DNA of 64,000 nucleotides, taken from CAWHQZ01 sp963831645. Its GTDB lineage: Bacteria > Pseudomonadota > Alphaproteobacteria > Rhizobiales > Aestuariivirgaceae. Below the pieces are notes generated by a model, which saw only the letters and a program-made list of their open reading frames with translations, was not told the origin of the DNA and did not search any database. The position numbers and the translations under genes were made by a program. This document shows, in pieces, positions 49,351 through 58,582 of this stretch (positions are counted from its first letter, which is position 1; the number at the start of each line of letters is the position of its first letter). The DNA lies in the NCBI GenBank assembly GCA_963831645.1, contig CAWHQZ010000023.1:434001-498000 (forward strand). Direction: 5' to 3'.

Positions 49351-51303
49351 ATGCATTTTCACCATCTCTTTTCGCCGTTTCGGATCAAGCGTACCGAGTT
49401 TCGAAACCGGATATTCTCCACCGGGCATGACACATACTTGCCGGAGAATGGTCTGCCTTCGGCGGCGCTGGTCGCCTATCAGGAGGCGCGCGCCAAAGGG
49501 GGCGCAGGTCTGATCATTATCCAGGTCGTCGGCGTGCATGAAACCGCCCGCTACACCGACGCGCTGCTGATGGGGACCGATGATCACTGCATCCCGAAAT
49601 TCCGCGAACTCATTGGAGCGATTCAGGCTCACGGCACGCGTGTGCTGGTACAGCTGTTCCACCCTGGACGCGAATTGCTCAGCAGGCCGGAAGGCGTAGT
49701 TCAGGCTGCATATGCACCTTCCTGCGCCCCCTCGGAACGATTTCGAACCGTGCCACGGGCACTCAGCTCCGATCAGATCGAAGAGATCACCGCTGGCTAC
49801 GCGGCGACGGCCCGCCGCATGGCCGAGGCCGGCGCTGATGGTGTCGAGCTCGTCGCAAGCCATGGCTACCTTCCGGCGCAATTTCTGAATGCTCGTGTCA
49901 ACGCCCGCAGCGACCGGTACGGAGGGAGCCTGGAAAACCGGGCCCGCTTTACCCTGGATGCCCTTGCCGCCATTCGCCGTTCGGTGCCCGGCGACTTTGT
50001 CGTCGGCTTGCGCTTCTCAGGCGAAGAATATGACGCCGATGGGTTGACCGAAGACGAGAGCCTCGCGATCGCTCGCCTCCTGAAGGGTGAGGTCGACTAT
50101 TTCAATGTGATCGCCGGAACATCGGCGGCCTCGGCCGGTGCAGTCCACATTGCGCCGCCGATGACTGTGCGCCACGCCTATCTCGCTTCCTATGCAGGAA
50201 AGCTGAAGCAATCCACCGGATCGGCGGTTTTCGTCGCTGGCCGCATCAACCAGCCCCAGGAGGCCGAACGTATTATCGCCGAAGGCCAGGCTGACATGTG
50301 CGGCATGACGAGGGCCATGATCTGCGATCCGGAAATGGCCAACAAGGCCCGCCAGGGCAGGACGGATGATATTCGCGCATGCATAGCCTGCAACCAAGCC
50401 TGCATCGGTCACTTTCAACTGGGACTGCCTATTTCTTGCATTCAGCATCCCGAGACAGGTCGCGAGCTGAGCTACGGTAGCAAGCCGCCCGCGCTCCGGC
50501 GCAGGAGAGTAATTGTCGCTGGAGCAGGCCCCGCCGGGCTCAAGGCCGCCGCCTGTGCGGCGCAACGCGGACACGATGTAACGCTGTGCGAGCGACACAG
50601 GCGCCTGGGAGGGCAGGCCAACCTGGCGCAGCTGGTTCCCGGTCGTGCCGAGTTCGGCGGCATCGTCCAGAATTTGTCCCGCGAGGCCGAACTTGCCGGC
50701 GTTCGAATCATGAAAAACACGCCGGTGGACGCGGCACTCGTAGCCCGTGAATCGTGCGATGTTTTGATACTTGCAACTGGTTCGCGATTGAAAATACCTG
50801 CAATCGAAGGAGCCGAACAAGCCTCGAACATCGTGCACGCCGTGGACGTTCTGGCGGGCAGGGCCAGGACCGGCGCGCGGGTCGTTGTATATGACTGGCT
50901 TGCCGACTGGATCGGAGCCGGCGTCGCCGAAAAGCTCGCGGCCGAAGGCGCCCATGTGCGTATAGCGGTCAACGGCCTGGCGCCCGCCGCGGCGATCCAG
51001 AGCTACGTTCGCGACGTTCACCTTGCCGCCTTGCACAAGGCAGGAGTCGAGATGCTGCCCATGATGCGACTGTTTGGCATAGACGGATCGACGGCCTACT
51101 TCATCCATACCGCCGCGCAGGTTCCCGTCGTGCTCCAAGACGTCGACACCGTGGTGCTTGCCTGTCCGAACGAACCCAATGACGAGCTTGCCGAGGTGCT
51201 GCGCCCGCTCGTGGGCGAGCTTCACCTGATCGGTGATTGTCTGGCGCCCCGCACTGCCGAGGAGGCGGTCTTCGAGGGCCTGAAAGTTGCGATGGCGATA
51301 TGA
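49351..51303 (+). CDS. OYE-family FMN/4Fe-4S/FAD oxidoreductase
   Basis: This 650-residue protein has the 2,4-dienoyl-CoA reductase/trimethylamine dehydrogenase layout. Residues 1-340 form an FMN TIM barrel (FRIKRTEFRNRIFSTGHDT, ELVASHGYLPAQFLN, RYGGSLENRARF). A 4Fe-4S motif CIACNQACIGHF with a distal ISCIQHP follows. The C-terminal FAD/NAD domain starts VIVAGAGPAGLKAAACAA. Relatives include enoate reductases and N-demethylases of methylated amino acids such as N-methylproline; the substrate cannot be read from sequence. It follows argC closely, with no obvious metabolic link. Confidence 0.9.
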   Translation: MHFHHLFSPFRIKRTEFRNRIFSTGHDTYLPENGLPSAALVAYQEARAKGGAGLIIIQVVGVHETARYTDALLMGTDDHCIPKFRELIGAIQAHGTRVLVQLFHPGRELLSRPEGVVQAAYAPSCAPSERFRTVPRALSSDQIEEITAGYAATARRMAEAGADGVELVASHGYLPAQFLNARVNARSDRYGGSLENRARFTLDALAAIRRSVPGDFVVGLRFSGEEYDADGLTEDESLAIARLLKGEVDYFNVIAGTSAASAGAVHIAPPMTVRHAYLASYAGKLKQSTGSAVFVAGRINQPQEAERIIAEGQADMCGMTRAMICDPEMANKARQGRTDDIRACIACNQACIGHFQLGLPISCIQHPETGRELSYGSKPPALRRRRVIVAGAGPAGLKAAACAAQRGHDVTLCERHRRLGGQANLAQLVPGRAEFGGIVQNLSREAELAGVRIMKNTPVDAALVARESCDVLILATGSRLKIPAIEGAEQASNIVHAVDVLAGRARTGARVVVYDWLADWIGAGVAEKLAAEGAHVRIAVNGLAPAAAIQSYVRDVHLAALHKAGVEMLPMMRLFGIDGSTAYFIHTAAQVPVVLQDVDTVVLACPNEPNDELAEVLRPLVGELHLIGDCLAPRTAEEAVFEGLKVAMAI

Positions 51304-51690
51304 AGTTGGCCCACGCGGCTACTCTATCGTTGGTTGTTTTTTGCTTAAGTAGCTGAAACTAATGGCGGTTCAGACGCCGATCTCATGGCTCCGCAGCCCA
51401 ATTGCAAATTAGTCACAAAGCGGGTTTTTGTGCACCATTGCCCTTTCTCTACCATATTCCCCCTACATTCCGCCTCAAACCGGTTCTAGCTTCCCGTTAG
51501 CGAGCGAAATCAGAACGGGTCCTTGGAAGGGCCAAGTCACTAGGACAGGGGCGTTCCAGCCGCGCGCGTAAAGGGGTGTCGGGTGTCAAAGGCGTCGGAG
51601 GGCGCTTTTGGCCAAGGTAGACGTTTGTCGCCGGCGTTCCCGCTGGCTGGCGAAACGGAAAGTGGAACAGGATTGCCTGGATACGTCGCG
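51304..51690. promoter_or_regulatory. Leader region of ilvD
   Basis: This 387-base gap holds no convincing gene. Two adjacent hairpins are seen: CCCGTT (51493-51498) with AACGGG (51514-51519), and CTTGG (51522-51526) with CCAAG (51532-51536). They lie 155-200 bases before ilvD and may belong to its mRNA leader. There is no run of T after them, so they are not typical terminators. Confidence 0.3.
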
Positions 51691-53415
51691 ATGGATGCGA
51701 AAACACAGAACAAGAACAAGCTCCCAAGCCGCCACGTGACGGAGGGACCGCAACGCGCGCCCCACCGATCTTACTATTATGCGATGGGGCTCACGCGAGA
51801 ACAGATTCACCAGCCCTTCGTCGGCGTCGCGTCGTGCTGGAACGAAGCGGCGCCATGCAACATCTCGCTGATGCGGCAGGCCCAGGCTGTCAAGAAGGGT
51901 GTGGGGGCTGCCGGTGGCACGCCTCGGGAATTCTGCACCATCACGGTAACCGACGGCATCGCCATGGGCCACCAGGGCATGAAGTCATCGCTCGTCTCCC
52001 GGGAGGTAATCGCCAATTCGGTCGAGCTTACCATTCGCGGACACAGCTACGACGCACTTGTAGGTCTTGCCGGATGCGACAAGTCGCTGCCTGGTATGAT
52101 GATGGCAATGTGCCGGCTCAACGTGCCCTCGATCTTCATTTACGGAGGATCGATCCTGCCCGGAACGTTCAAGGGCAGACCCGTGACGGTACAGGATGTG
52201 TTTGAGGCGGTCGGAAGACATTCGGTCGGCGAGTTGTCCGATGATGATCTCGGCGAACTCGAGCAGGTCGCTTGCCCTTCGGCAGGAGCGTGCGGCGCCC
52301 AATTTACGGCCAACACGATGGCCACCGTTTCGGAGGCGATCGGACTGGCGCTTCCCTATTCGGCCGGCGCGCCCGCGCCTTATGAAATACGCGACCGGTT
52401 CTGTCAGGCGGCGGGTGAAATGGTAATGGAATTGATCGCCCGCCGCATCCGCCCGCGTGACATCGTCACGAGGAAGGCGCTGGAGAATGCGGCCACGGTC
52501 GTTGCCGCATCAGGCGGCTCCACCAATGCCGCGCTGCATCTTCCGGCCATTGCGCACGAATGCGGCCTCAAGTTCGACCTTTTCGATGTCGCCAAGATCT
52601 TCAAGCGCACGCCCTATATCGCCGATCTCAAGCCCAGTGGCCGGTATGTTGCCAAGGACATGTTCGAGGCGGGCGGTATACCGCTACTCATGAAGACCTT
52701 GCACGACCATGGTTACCTGCATGGGGAGTGCATCACCGTAACCGGTCGCACCATCGCCGAAAACCTCAAGCCGGTGCGGTGGAATCCGGAGCAGAAGGTC
52801 ATCTACCCCGCCGATCAGCCGATCACGGCGTCCGGCGGCGTCGTGGGGCTTCGCGGCAACCTCGCACCCGATGGTGCCATCGTGAAGGTCGCGGGCATGA
52901 AGACCTTGCGGTTCTCCGGACCGGCGCGCTGCTTTGACTGCGAGGAAGCCTGTTTTGCCGCGGTCACCCAGCGCGACTACCGGGAAGGAGACGTCCTCGT
53001 GATCCGCTATGAGGGCCCTCGCGGAGGACCCGGCATGCGCGAGATGCTGGCCACGACGGCGGCGCTCTACGGGCAGGGTATGGGCGAGAAAGTGGCGCTC
53101 ATTACCGACGGCCGCTTTTCGGGCGCAACGCGTGGCTTCTGCATCGGCCACGTCGGCCCCGAAGCACAACTCGGCGGTCCGATCGCCCATCTCCGCGATG
53201 GAGATAGGGTCACCATCGACGCCGTTGCCGGAACGCTTGAAACAAGCGTTTCGAAGCAGGAGCTCGAAAAGCGGGCCAGTTCGTGGAAACCGCGAGATCA
53301 TGGATACGGAGCCGGAGCGCTCTACAAGTACGCCCAGCAGGTGGGCCCCGCTTACGCGGGAGCGGTGACCCACCCGGGCGGGGAGGCCGAACGTGCATGT
53401 TATGCTGATATCTGA
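51691..53415 (+). CDS. ilvD: Dihydroxy-acid dehydratase
   Basis: IlvD (574 residues) dehydrates dihydroxy acids in isoleucine, valine and leucine synthesis using an iron-sulfur cluster. Motifs are [16 protein letters not shown], the Cys in [20 protein letters not shown], the [16 protein letters not shown] segment and [23 protein letters not shown] 51691 ([20 protein letters not shown]) fits the family; an in-frame GTG at 51583 would add 36 residues without homology. It overlaps the next gene by 23 bases. Confidence 0.95.
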   Translation: MDAKTQNKNKLPSRHVTEGPQRAPHRSYYYAMGLTREQIHQPFVGVASCWNEAAPCNISLMRQAQAVKKGVGAAGGTPREFCTITVTDGIAMGHQGMKSSLVSREVIANSVELTIRGHSYDALVGLAGCDKSLPGMMMAMCRLNVPSIFIYGGSILPGTFKGRPVTVQDVFEAVGRHSVGELSDDDLGELEQVACPSAGACGAQFTANTMATVSEAIGLALPYSAGAPAPYEIRDRFCQAAGEMVMELIARRIRPRDIVTRKALENAATVVAASGGSTNAALHLPAIAHECGLKFDLFDVAKIFKRTPYIADLKPSGRYVAKDMFEAGGIPLLMKTLHDHGYLHGECITVTGRTIAENLKPVRWNPEQKVIYPADQPITASGGVVGLRGNLAPDGAIVKVAGMKTLRFSGPARCFDCEEACFAAVTQRDYREGDVLVIRYEGPRGGPGMREMLATTAALYGQGMGEKVALITDGRFSGATRGFCIGHVGPEAQLGGPIAHLRDGDRVTIDAVAGTLETSVSKQELEKRASSWKPRDHGYGAGALYKYAQQVGPAYAGAVTHPGGEAERACYADI

Positions 53416-54325
53416 CCCCCGCCACGGCTTGAAAGCCGTTTGGGGTCTCGCAGTGGTGATGGTGCTGGTCATTCTGCTGTCGTTCCAGGGAAAGGATCAG
53501 GCGCGCGCCCAGGAGGGAGGCTTGTTGGACTTCTACTCCGTTGTTCCAGGAAAGTTGCAGCTCAGTCCGGCGCCTCTAGGTGATGTATCACCGTGGGCCG
53601 ATGACATGAAAAAGGCGCGCGCGGCCTACCGCAGCGGCGACTATGAGAAGGCGCGCCGCTATCTCGAAACCGCTGCTGCAGGCGGAAACGTTACCGCATC
53701 CTGGTATCTTGGCAATATGTATCGGCTCGGACGCGGGGTTGAGGAGTCAACGCTGAAGTCATTGCAGTACTATCAGAGCGTTGCCGGCGCCTTCACTCCC
53801 AATGAACCCGATCCAAACAGGTTGCGCATCGTGGTCGATGCGCAAGTGCGCGTGGCCGATATCTATCGCGAGGGCGATGCCGGGGAAGGTGTCGAGCCGA
53901 ACTCGAAGACGGCTTTGCAGCTTTACACCACCGCGGCGTCCTACGGGCATCCCGCTGCAGACTATGGACTTGGCCTCATGTGGCTTGAGGGCAAGGGCAT
54001 AAAGGCAAATCCGGCGAAGGCCCTTAGATGGTTGTTCCTGGCGGCCAAGAAGCGTTACGCCCCTGCCGAAGCGCTCCTCGGCGATCTTTATTGGCAGGGC
54101 GATGTAGTAAAGCGTGATCGGACCCGCGCCCTGATGTGGTACATCCTTGCTACGCAATCAGCGCGACCGGAAGAAAATCCGGCGGTTTTCGATCGCTACA
54201 ACCGAATGGTGGACGAAGTGACTGCCGACCAGCGCCCCGAAGCCGAAACGAGAGCGCGGCTGTGGTCTGAGAAGTTTCCTGTCCCTCCGCCACCGCAGGG
54301 TGCTTGGCCAGACGCCGGATCTTGA
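53393..54325 (+). CDS. exoR: ExoR-like Sel1-repeat periplasmic protein
   Basis: This 310-residue protein has an N-terminal signal or anchor ([17 protein letters not shown], cleavage plausible after ARA) and Sel1-type helical repeats: [60 protein letters not shown] and [13 protein letters not shown]. Order and spacing resemble ExoR of rhizobia, the periplasmic inhibitor of the ExoS/ChvI two-component system that controls exopolysaccharide and motility. The location beside the xth-dgt-argS-nagZ-scpA block agrees. GTG 53393 has GGGGAGG 5-6 bases upstream inside ilvD; ATG 53402 is possible. Confidence 0.78.
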   Translation: MHVMLISDPRHGLKAVWGLAVVMVLVILLSFQGKDQARAQEGGLLDFYSVVPGKLQLSPAPLGDVSPWADDMKKARAAYRSGDYEKARRYLETAAAGGNVTASWYLGNMYRLGRGVEESTLKSLQYYQSVAGAFTPNEPDPNRLRIVVDAQVRVADIYREGDAGEGVEPNSKTALQLYTTAASYGHPAADYGLGLMWLEGKGIKANPAKALRWLFLAAKKRYAPAEALLGDLYWQGDVVKRDRTRALMWYILATQSARPEENPAVFDRYNRMVDEVTADQRPEAETRARLWSEKFPVPPPPQGAWPDAGS

Positions 54326-54345
54326 CCGCAAGACCATCCGCTTGC

Positions 54346-55137
54346 CTACAGCTGCAGGTCAGCGATGACCGGCACGTGGTCCGAAGGACGTTCCCAGGCT
54401 CGCAAATGTTTGTCGATGCGGGTGGCTCGCAGGCGGTCGGCCGCCTGAGGTGACAGCAGTATATGGTCAATTCGGATGCCGTTATCCTTTTGCCAGGCCC
54501 CGGCCTGATAGTCCCAAAACGTAAAAATGCCCGCCTTCAAGGAGGTGGCGCGCAGTGCATCGACAAGCCCGAGACCCAGAAGAGCGCCGTACTTTTCCCG
54601 GGTCTGTGGCAAATACAATGCGTCGTTGATCCAGTTCCCTGGAAACTTGGCATCCGCCGGCGTTGGAATGACATTGTAGTCGCCCGCCAGCACGAGCGGC
54701 TCCTCCAGCGCCAGCAACTCGCGCGCATGCATCGTCAGCCGGTCCATCCACCGAAGCTTGTTCTGGTATTTGTCGGTGTCGGGAGGATTGCCGTTGGGCA
54801 GGTAGATGGCGGCGACCCGCACTATGCCGCTGTCGGTGGGCACAACCGCTTCGAGGTAGCGGGCCTGCTGGTCGGTGGGATCGCCGGGCAGCCGCACACG
54901 AACATGGGAGAACGGCCGCTTCGACAGGATGGCGACGCCGTTAAATCCCTTCTGCCCATGGACCGCGACGTTGTAGCCTAACTCTTCGATTGCGCTGCTG
55001 GGAAAGGAAGCGTCTTCCGCCTTGATCTCCTGAAGGCAGCAAACATCCGGCGCCGCTGCCTTTAGCCACTGCACGGCGTTATCGAGACGCGCCTTGATGC
55101 CGTTGATGTTCCAGGTGGCGACGAGCATGCCGGACAA
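54346..55137 (-). CDS. xth: Exodeoxyribonuclease III
   Basis: Xth (263 residues) is an AP endonuclease/3'-5' exonuclease of base excision repair. Motifs of the EEP family are VATWNINGIKARLD, CLQEIKAED, NGVAILSKRPF, VLAGDYNVIPTPAD and RIDHILLSP with SDHVPVIADL at the end. It is downstream of erpA on the minus strand (29-base gap) and convergent with the ExoR-like gene. Confidence 0.95.
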   Translation of the reverse strand: MSGMLVATWNINGIKARLDNAVQWLKAAAPDVCCLQEIKAEDASFPSSAIEELGYNVAVHGQKGFNGVAILSKRPFSHVRVRLPGDPTDQQARYLEAVVPTDSGIVRVAAIYLPNGNPPDTDKYQNKLRWMDRLTMHARELLALEEPLVLAGDYNVIPTPADAKFPGNWINDALYLPQTREKYGALLGLGLVDALRATSLKAGIFTFWDYQAGAWQKDNGIRIDHILLSPQAADRLRATRIDKHLRAWERPSDHVPVIADLQL

Positions 55138-55166
55138 TTTGCCGCGTCAGGCAGGCCACGCAAGAC

Positions 55167-55503
55167 CTAAATGGTGAAACTGGTTCCGCAGCCGCAGGAC
55201 GCCGTGGCTTGGGGATTCTTGACCCTGAACGACGCGCCGATGAGGTCGTCGACGAAATCAACCTCGGCTCCCTTCATGTAAGCGAACGACAAAGAGTTCG
55301 ATCACCATCGTCGCGCCGTCACGCTCGATGGCAAGGTCATCGTCACTCCGGTTACCGTCGAGTGCAAAGACATACTGGAAGCCGGAACATCCGCCGCCAG
55401 CTACGGTTACCCGCAGATAGCGTTTGCCCGGGTCTGCGCCGACGATATCGCGGATGCGGTCGGCGGCCCGCGAGGTTAAGGTGATTTCAGCGATCATGGG
55501 CAT
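55167..55503 (-). pseudogene. erpA: Iron-sulfur cluster insertion protein ErpA/IscA-like, one frameshift
   Basis: A-type carrier of about 111 residues that delivers Fe-S clusters. The first frame gives LTSRAADRIRDIVGADPG and VAGGGCSGFQYVFALD (first Cys) to GATMVI. It then reads off-frame to an early stop. Removing one base of the TT pair at 55297-55298 (plus strand) restores DSLSFAYMKGAEVDFVDDL and ends in TASCGCGTSFTI with the two other cluster cysteines. The protein is normally important for growth, so a sequence error is likely. It is divergent from dgt (40 bases). Confidence 0.85.
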
Positions 55504-55543
55504 TATGTTGGGCGATTACCATGGGTTGTCAACGGGCTGAGAC

Positions 55544-56707
55544 GTGAGAGGGCTGCTGAAGCCGTACGCTTGCAAGGCAATCACCAGCCGGGGGCGGCTC
55601 GTCTCGGAGCCGGAGAGCCCGCCACGTTCCGATTTTGAGCGGGACCGCGACCGCATCATACATTCAGCCGCCTTTCGGCGTCTCAAGCACAAGACTCAGG
55701 TGTTCGTTTACCATGAAGGCGACCACTATCGCACACGGTTGACCCATTCGATTGAAGTGGCGCAGGTTGCTCGTGCGATCGCGCGCTCGTTGGGCGTCGA
55801 CGAGGATCTGACGGAAGCGCTCGCGCTGGCCCACGATTTGGGGCACACACCTTTCGGACATGCTGGCGAGAGCGAACTTGACCGCCAGATGGCCTCGTTC
55901 GGGGGTTTCGACCATAACGCCCAGTCGCTGCGCATCGTGACCAAGCTCGAGCGTCGCTATGCTCTGTTCGATGGCCTGAACCTTACCTGGGAAACCATTG
56001 AAGGATTGGCCAAGCACAATGGCCCCCGGGTAGCGCAGTCAGTGCCGCAGGTTGTGCGCGAGATTGCCCGTCAGCATTCACTGGAGCTGGAGACCTTTCC
56101 TTCTTGCGAGGCGCAGGTTGCAGCCCTGTCGGATGAAATCGCCTACAACGCCCACGATATTGACGATGGTCTGCGAGCCGGACTGTTCGATGTCATCGAC
56201 CTCGGTGATCTGCCGCTTGCCGGTGAAGCCCTTGCCGAAGTCCTGAAAGCCCACCCCAAAATCGATCGGTCGCGGGTGATTCACGAAACGGTTCGCCGAC
56301 TTATATCCTGGATGGTACACGATGTCGTCGCTGAGACGGAGCACCGCATCGCCCGCTCTCGACCCACCTCTGCAGACGATGTTCGATCACTGCACTACCC
56401 GCTGGTTTCGTTTTCCGCACAGCTCGCTGAGAAGAATTGCGTCTTGCAGTCGTTTTTGGCGGGTCGCATGTATGAACACGACAGGGTGCTTATGATCGTT
56501 GCACGCGCGCACCGTGTGGTTCGGGACCTGTTCGAAGCCTATATGAACGATGCCAAACTGCTTCCGGACGGGTGGCGCGAGGAGGCCCTGTTCGACAATG
56601 AGAGCGGTTATGCGAGACAGGTCTGCGATTTCATAGCCGGAATGACCGATCGTTATGCGCTGGACCAACACAAGCGACTGTTTGACCTTGATCCGCTGTT
56701 TCGATAG
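55544..56707 (+). CDS. dgt: Deoxyguanosinetriphosphate triphosphohydrolase-like protein
   Basis: This 387-residue HD-domain protein hydrolyses dNTPs to deoxynucleosides and triphosphate. HD motif residues are in RTRLTHSIEVAQVARAIA and LALAHDLGHTPFGHAGE, with the final Asp in ALSDEIAYNAHDIDDGL. The N-terminus SEPESPPRSDFERDRDRII is that of the type-2 Dgt-like family. The start is GTG at 55544. argS follows 108 bases later. Confidence 0.94.
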   Translation: MRGLLKPYACKAITSRGRLVSEPESPPRSDFERDRDRIIHSAAFRRLKHKTQVFVYHEGDHYRTRLTHSIEVAQVARAIARSLGVDEDLTEALALAHDLGHTPFGHAGESELDRQMASFGGFDHNAQSLRIVTKLERRYALFDGLNLTWETIEGLAKHNGPRVAQSVPQVVREIARQHSLELETFPSCEAQVAALSDEIAYNAHDIDDGLRAGLFDVIDLGDLPLAGEALAEVLKAHPKIDRSRVIHETVRRLISWMVHDVVAETEHRIARSRPTSADDVRSLHYPLVSFSAQLAEKNCVLQSFLAGRMYEHDRVLMIVARAHRVVRDLFEAYMNDAKLLPDGWREEALFDNESGYARQVCDFIAGMTDRYALDQHKRLFDLDPLFR

Positions 56708-56815
56708 AGCGAGAACTCCTCACCAGGTTTGGCACAAGCGCAGGCCCAAAGCCCGTTGTGGTGGCGATGGCGGCTACTCCGCTTTCGCCGGCTGACAGGC
56801 AAGCTGATCGAGGCC

Positions 56816-58567
56816 ATGGAGCCGTTCAAATACTTTCGCGGCGCGACGGCAAACGCCATCGCTGCCTTGAAGGAGGAGGGGCTGCTTCCTCATTCGGTCG
56901 ACGTGGCGAAGATAACAGTCGAGCCGCCGCGCGATCCCCTTCATGGGCACGTCACCAGCAACGCAGCGATGGTCATTGCCAGCCAGGTTGGCGGCAAACC
57001 GCGTGAAATTGCTTCGATGCTGATCGAGAAACTACGGGACGATAACGCCTTTGCAGCCGTCGAACTGGCTGGGCCAGGTTTCATCAACGTGCGCCTCAAG
57101 ACCGAAGTTCTCCAGGGCATTGTCAGGGACGCATTGCGGATGGGCGAGCTGTTCGGCCGTTCCAAGATCGGCGCCGGCAGAAGGGCCAACGTGGAATACG
57201 TTTCAGCCAATCCGACCGGCCCGCTTCATGTCGGACATGTGCGCGGGGCGGTGGTCGGAGACGCTTTGGCCGGCCTTCTCGAGGCTGCCGGTTACGAAGT
57301 AACGCGCGAGTATTATGTCAACGATGCCGGCGCTCAGGTGGATGTCTTTGCGCGCTCTGCATACCTGCGTTATCGCGAAGCGCTGGGCGAGGAGGTCGGC
57401 AAGTTTCCGGACGGGTATTATCCCGGCGACTACCTGCGTCCGCTCGGAAAAAAGCTTGCCGAGGCTTATGGCGACAGACTGCTTGCGGTACCAGAGTCCG
57501 AATGGATGCCGGTCGTGCGCGAGCAGGCGATGGCGGCCATGATGGCTGTGATCCGTGCCGATCTTGCCGCCCTTAACGTCCGGCACCAGGTAATCTTCTC
57601 GGAACGATCGCTGCACGAGTCCGGCGCCGTTCGCAAGACCATGGACACGTTGTTCAGCAGGGGTCTTGTCTACCAGGGCAGGTTGCCGCCTCCCAAGGGT
57701 CAGGTGCCCCAAGATTGGGAGGATCGCGAGCAGCTCCTGTTCCGGGCGACCGAGTTCGGTGACGATATCGACAGACCGCTCGTGAAGTCAGACGGGTCCT
57801 ACGCTTATTTTGCATCCGATGTAGCCTACGCCGACAGCAAGATTGAACGCGGCTTCGATGACTTGATCTACGTGCTGGGGGCTGATCACGGCGGATATGT
57901 CAAACGGCTGAAGGCGGTTGCAAAGGCCTTGGCCGGTGACCGCGTCCGGGTCTTCGTCACGATCTGTCAGCTTGTCCGTCTCTATCGCGGCGGCGAACCG
58001 GTGCGGATGTCGAAACGCACTGGCGAGTTCGTTACGCTGCGAGAAGTTCTGTATGAAGTGAGTGCCGATGTAGTGCGCTTCATGATGTTGTACCGCAAGA
58101 ACGATGCGCCGCTGGATTTCGATCTCGCAAAAGTCACAGAGCAGTCGAAAGACAACCCGGTGTTTTATGTGCAATATGCCCACGCACGGATTGCTTCTGT
58201 GTTCCGCAACGCCGGCGAGAGCTTGCAAGGCCAGGATTTGTCAGACTCGGCCCTTATGGCGGCTGACCTGTCAGCACTCGTCGATCCCGCCGAATTGTCC
58301 ATTGTCAGCCGGTTGGCGGAATATCCACGGCTCGTTGAGGCCGCGGCACAGGCGCTCGAACCGCACAGAATCCCATTCTATCTATATGATTTGGCGTCGG
58401 AATTTCACAGCTTGTGGAACAAGGGCAAAGAGTCGCCGCATTTGCGCTTTATTGTGCCTACAGATCTAAGGGTTACGATGGCGCGCCTCGCTTTATTGCG
58501 CGTGATTCGGTATGTTCTGGCAAATGGCCTTCATATCCTCGGCGTGGGGCCCGCTGAAGAGATGTAG
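56816..58567 (+). CDS. argS: Arginyl-tRNA synthetase
   Basis: ArgRS (583 residues) charges tRNA-Arg. The class I signature is [20 protein letters not shown] (HVGH), and the second motif region is [12 protein letters not shown]. The N-terminal Add-1 domain and a C-terminal DALR anticodon domain ([17 protein letters not shown] onward) are present. ATG 56816 ([15 protein letters not shown]) was chosen; the frame is open upstream to 56729. A SPOR protein gene follows after 15 bases. Confidence 0.95.
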   Translation: MEPFKYFRGATANAIAALKEEGLLPHSVDVAKITVEPPRDPLHGHVTSNAAMVIASQVGGKPREIASMLIEKLRDDNAFAAVELAGPGFINVRLKTEVLQGIVRDALRMGELFGRSKIGAGRRANVEYVSANPTGPLHVGHVRGAVVGDALAGLLEAAGYEVTREYYVNDAGAQVDVFARSAYLRYREALGEEVGKFPDGYYPGDYLRPLGKKLAEAYGDRLLAVPESEWMPVVREQAMAAMMAVIRADLAALNVRHQVIFSERSLHESGAVRKTMDTLFSRGLVYQGRLPPPKGQVPQDWEDREQLLFRATEFGDDIDRPLVKSDGSYAYFASDVAYADSKIERGFDDLIYVLGADHGGYVKRLKAVAKALAGDRVRVFVTICQLVRLYRGGEPVRMSKRTGEFVTLREVLYEVSADVVRFMMLYRKNDAPLDFDLAKVTEQSKDNPVFYVQYAHARIASVFRNAGESLQGQDLSDSALMAADLSALVDPAELSIVSRLAEYPRLVEAAAQALEPHRIPFYLYDLASEFHSLWNKGKESPHLRFIVPTDLRVTMARLALLRVIRYVLANGLHILGVGPAEEM

Positions 58568-58582
58568 AAGGGGACTTGGGGT

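Noticed and set aside
51362..51412. 16-codon ORF (M-A-V-Q-T-P-I-S-W-L-R-S-P-I-A-N) as an ilvD attenuation leader peptide
   Set aside because: It has only two Ile, one Leu and one Val, not clustered, and no terminator/antiterminator pair follows.
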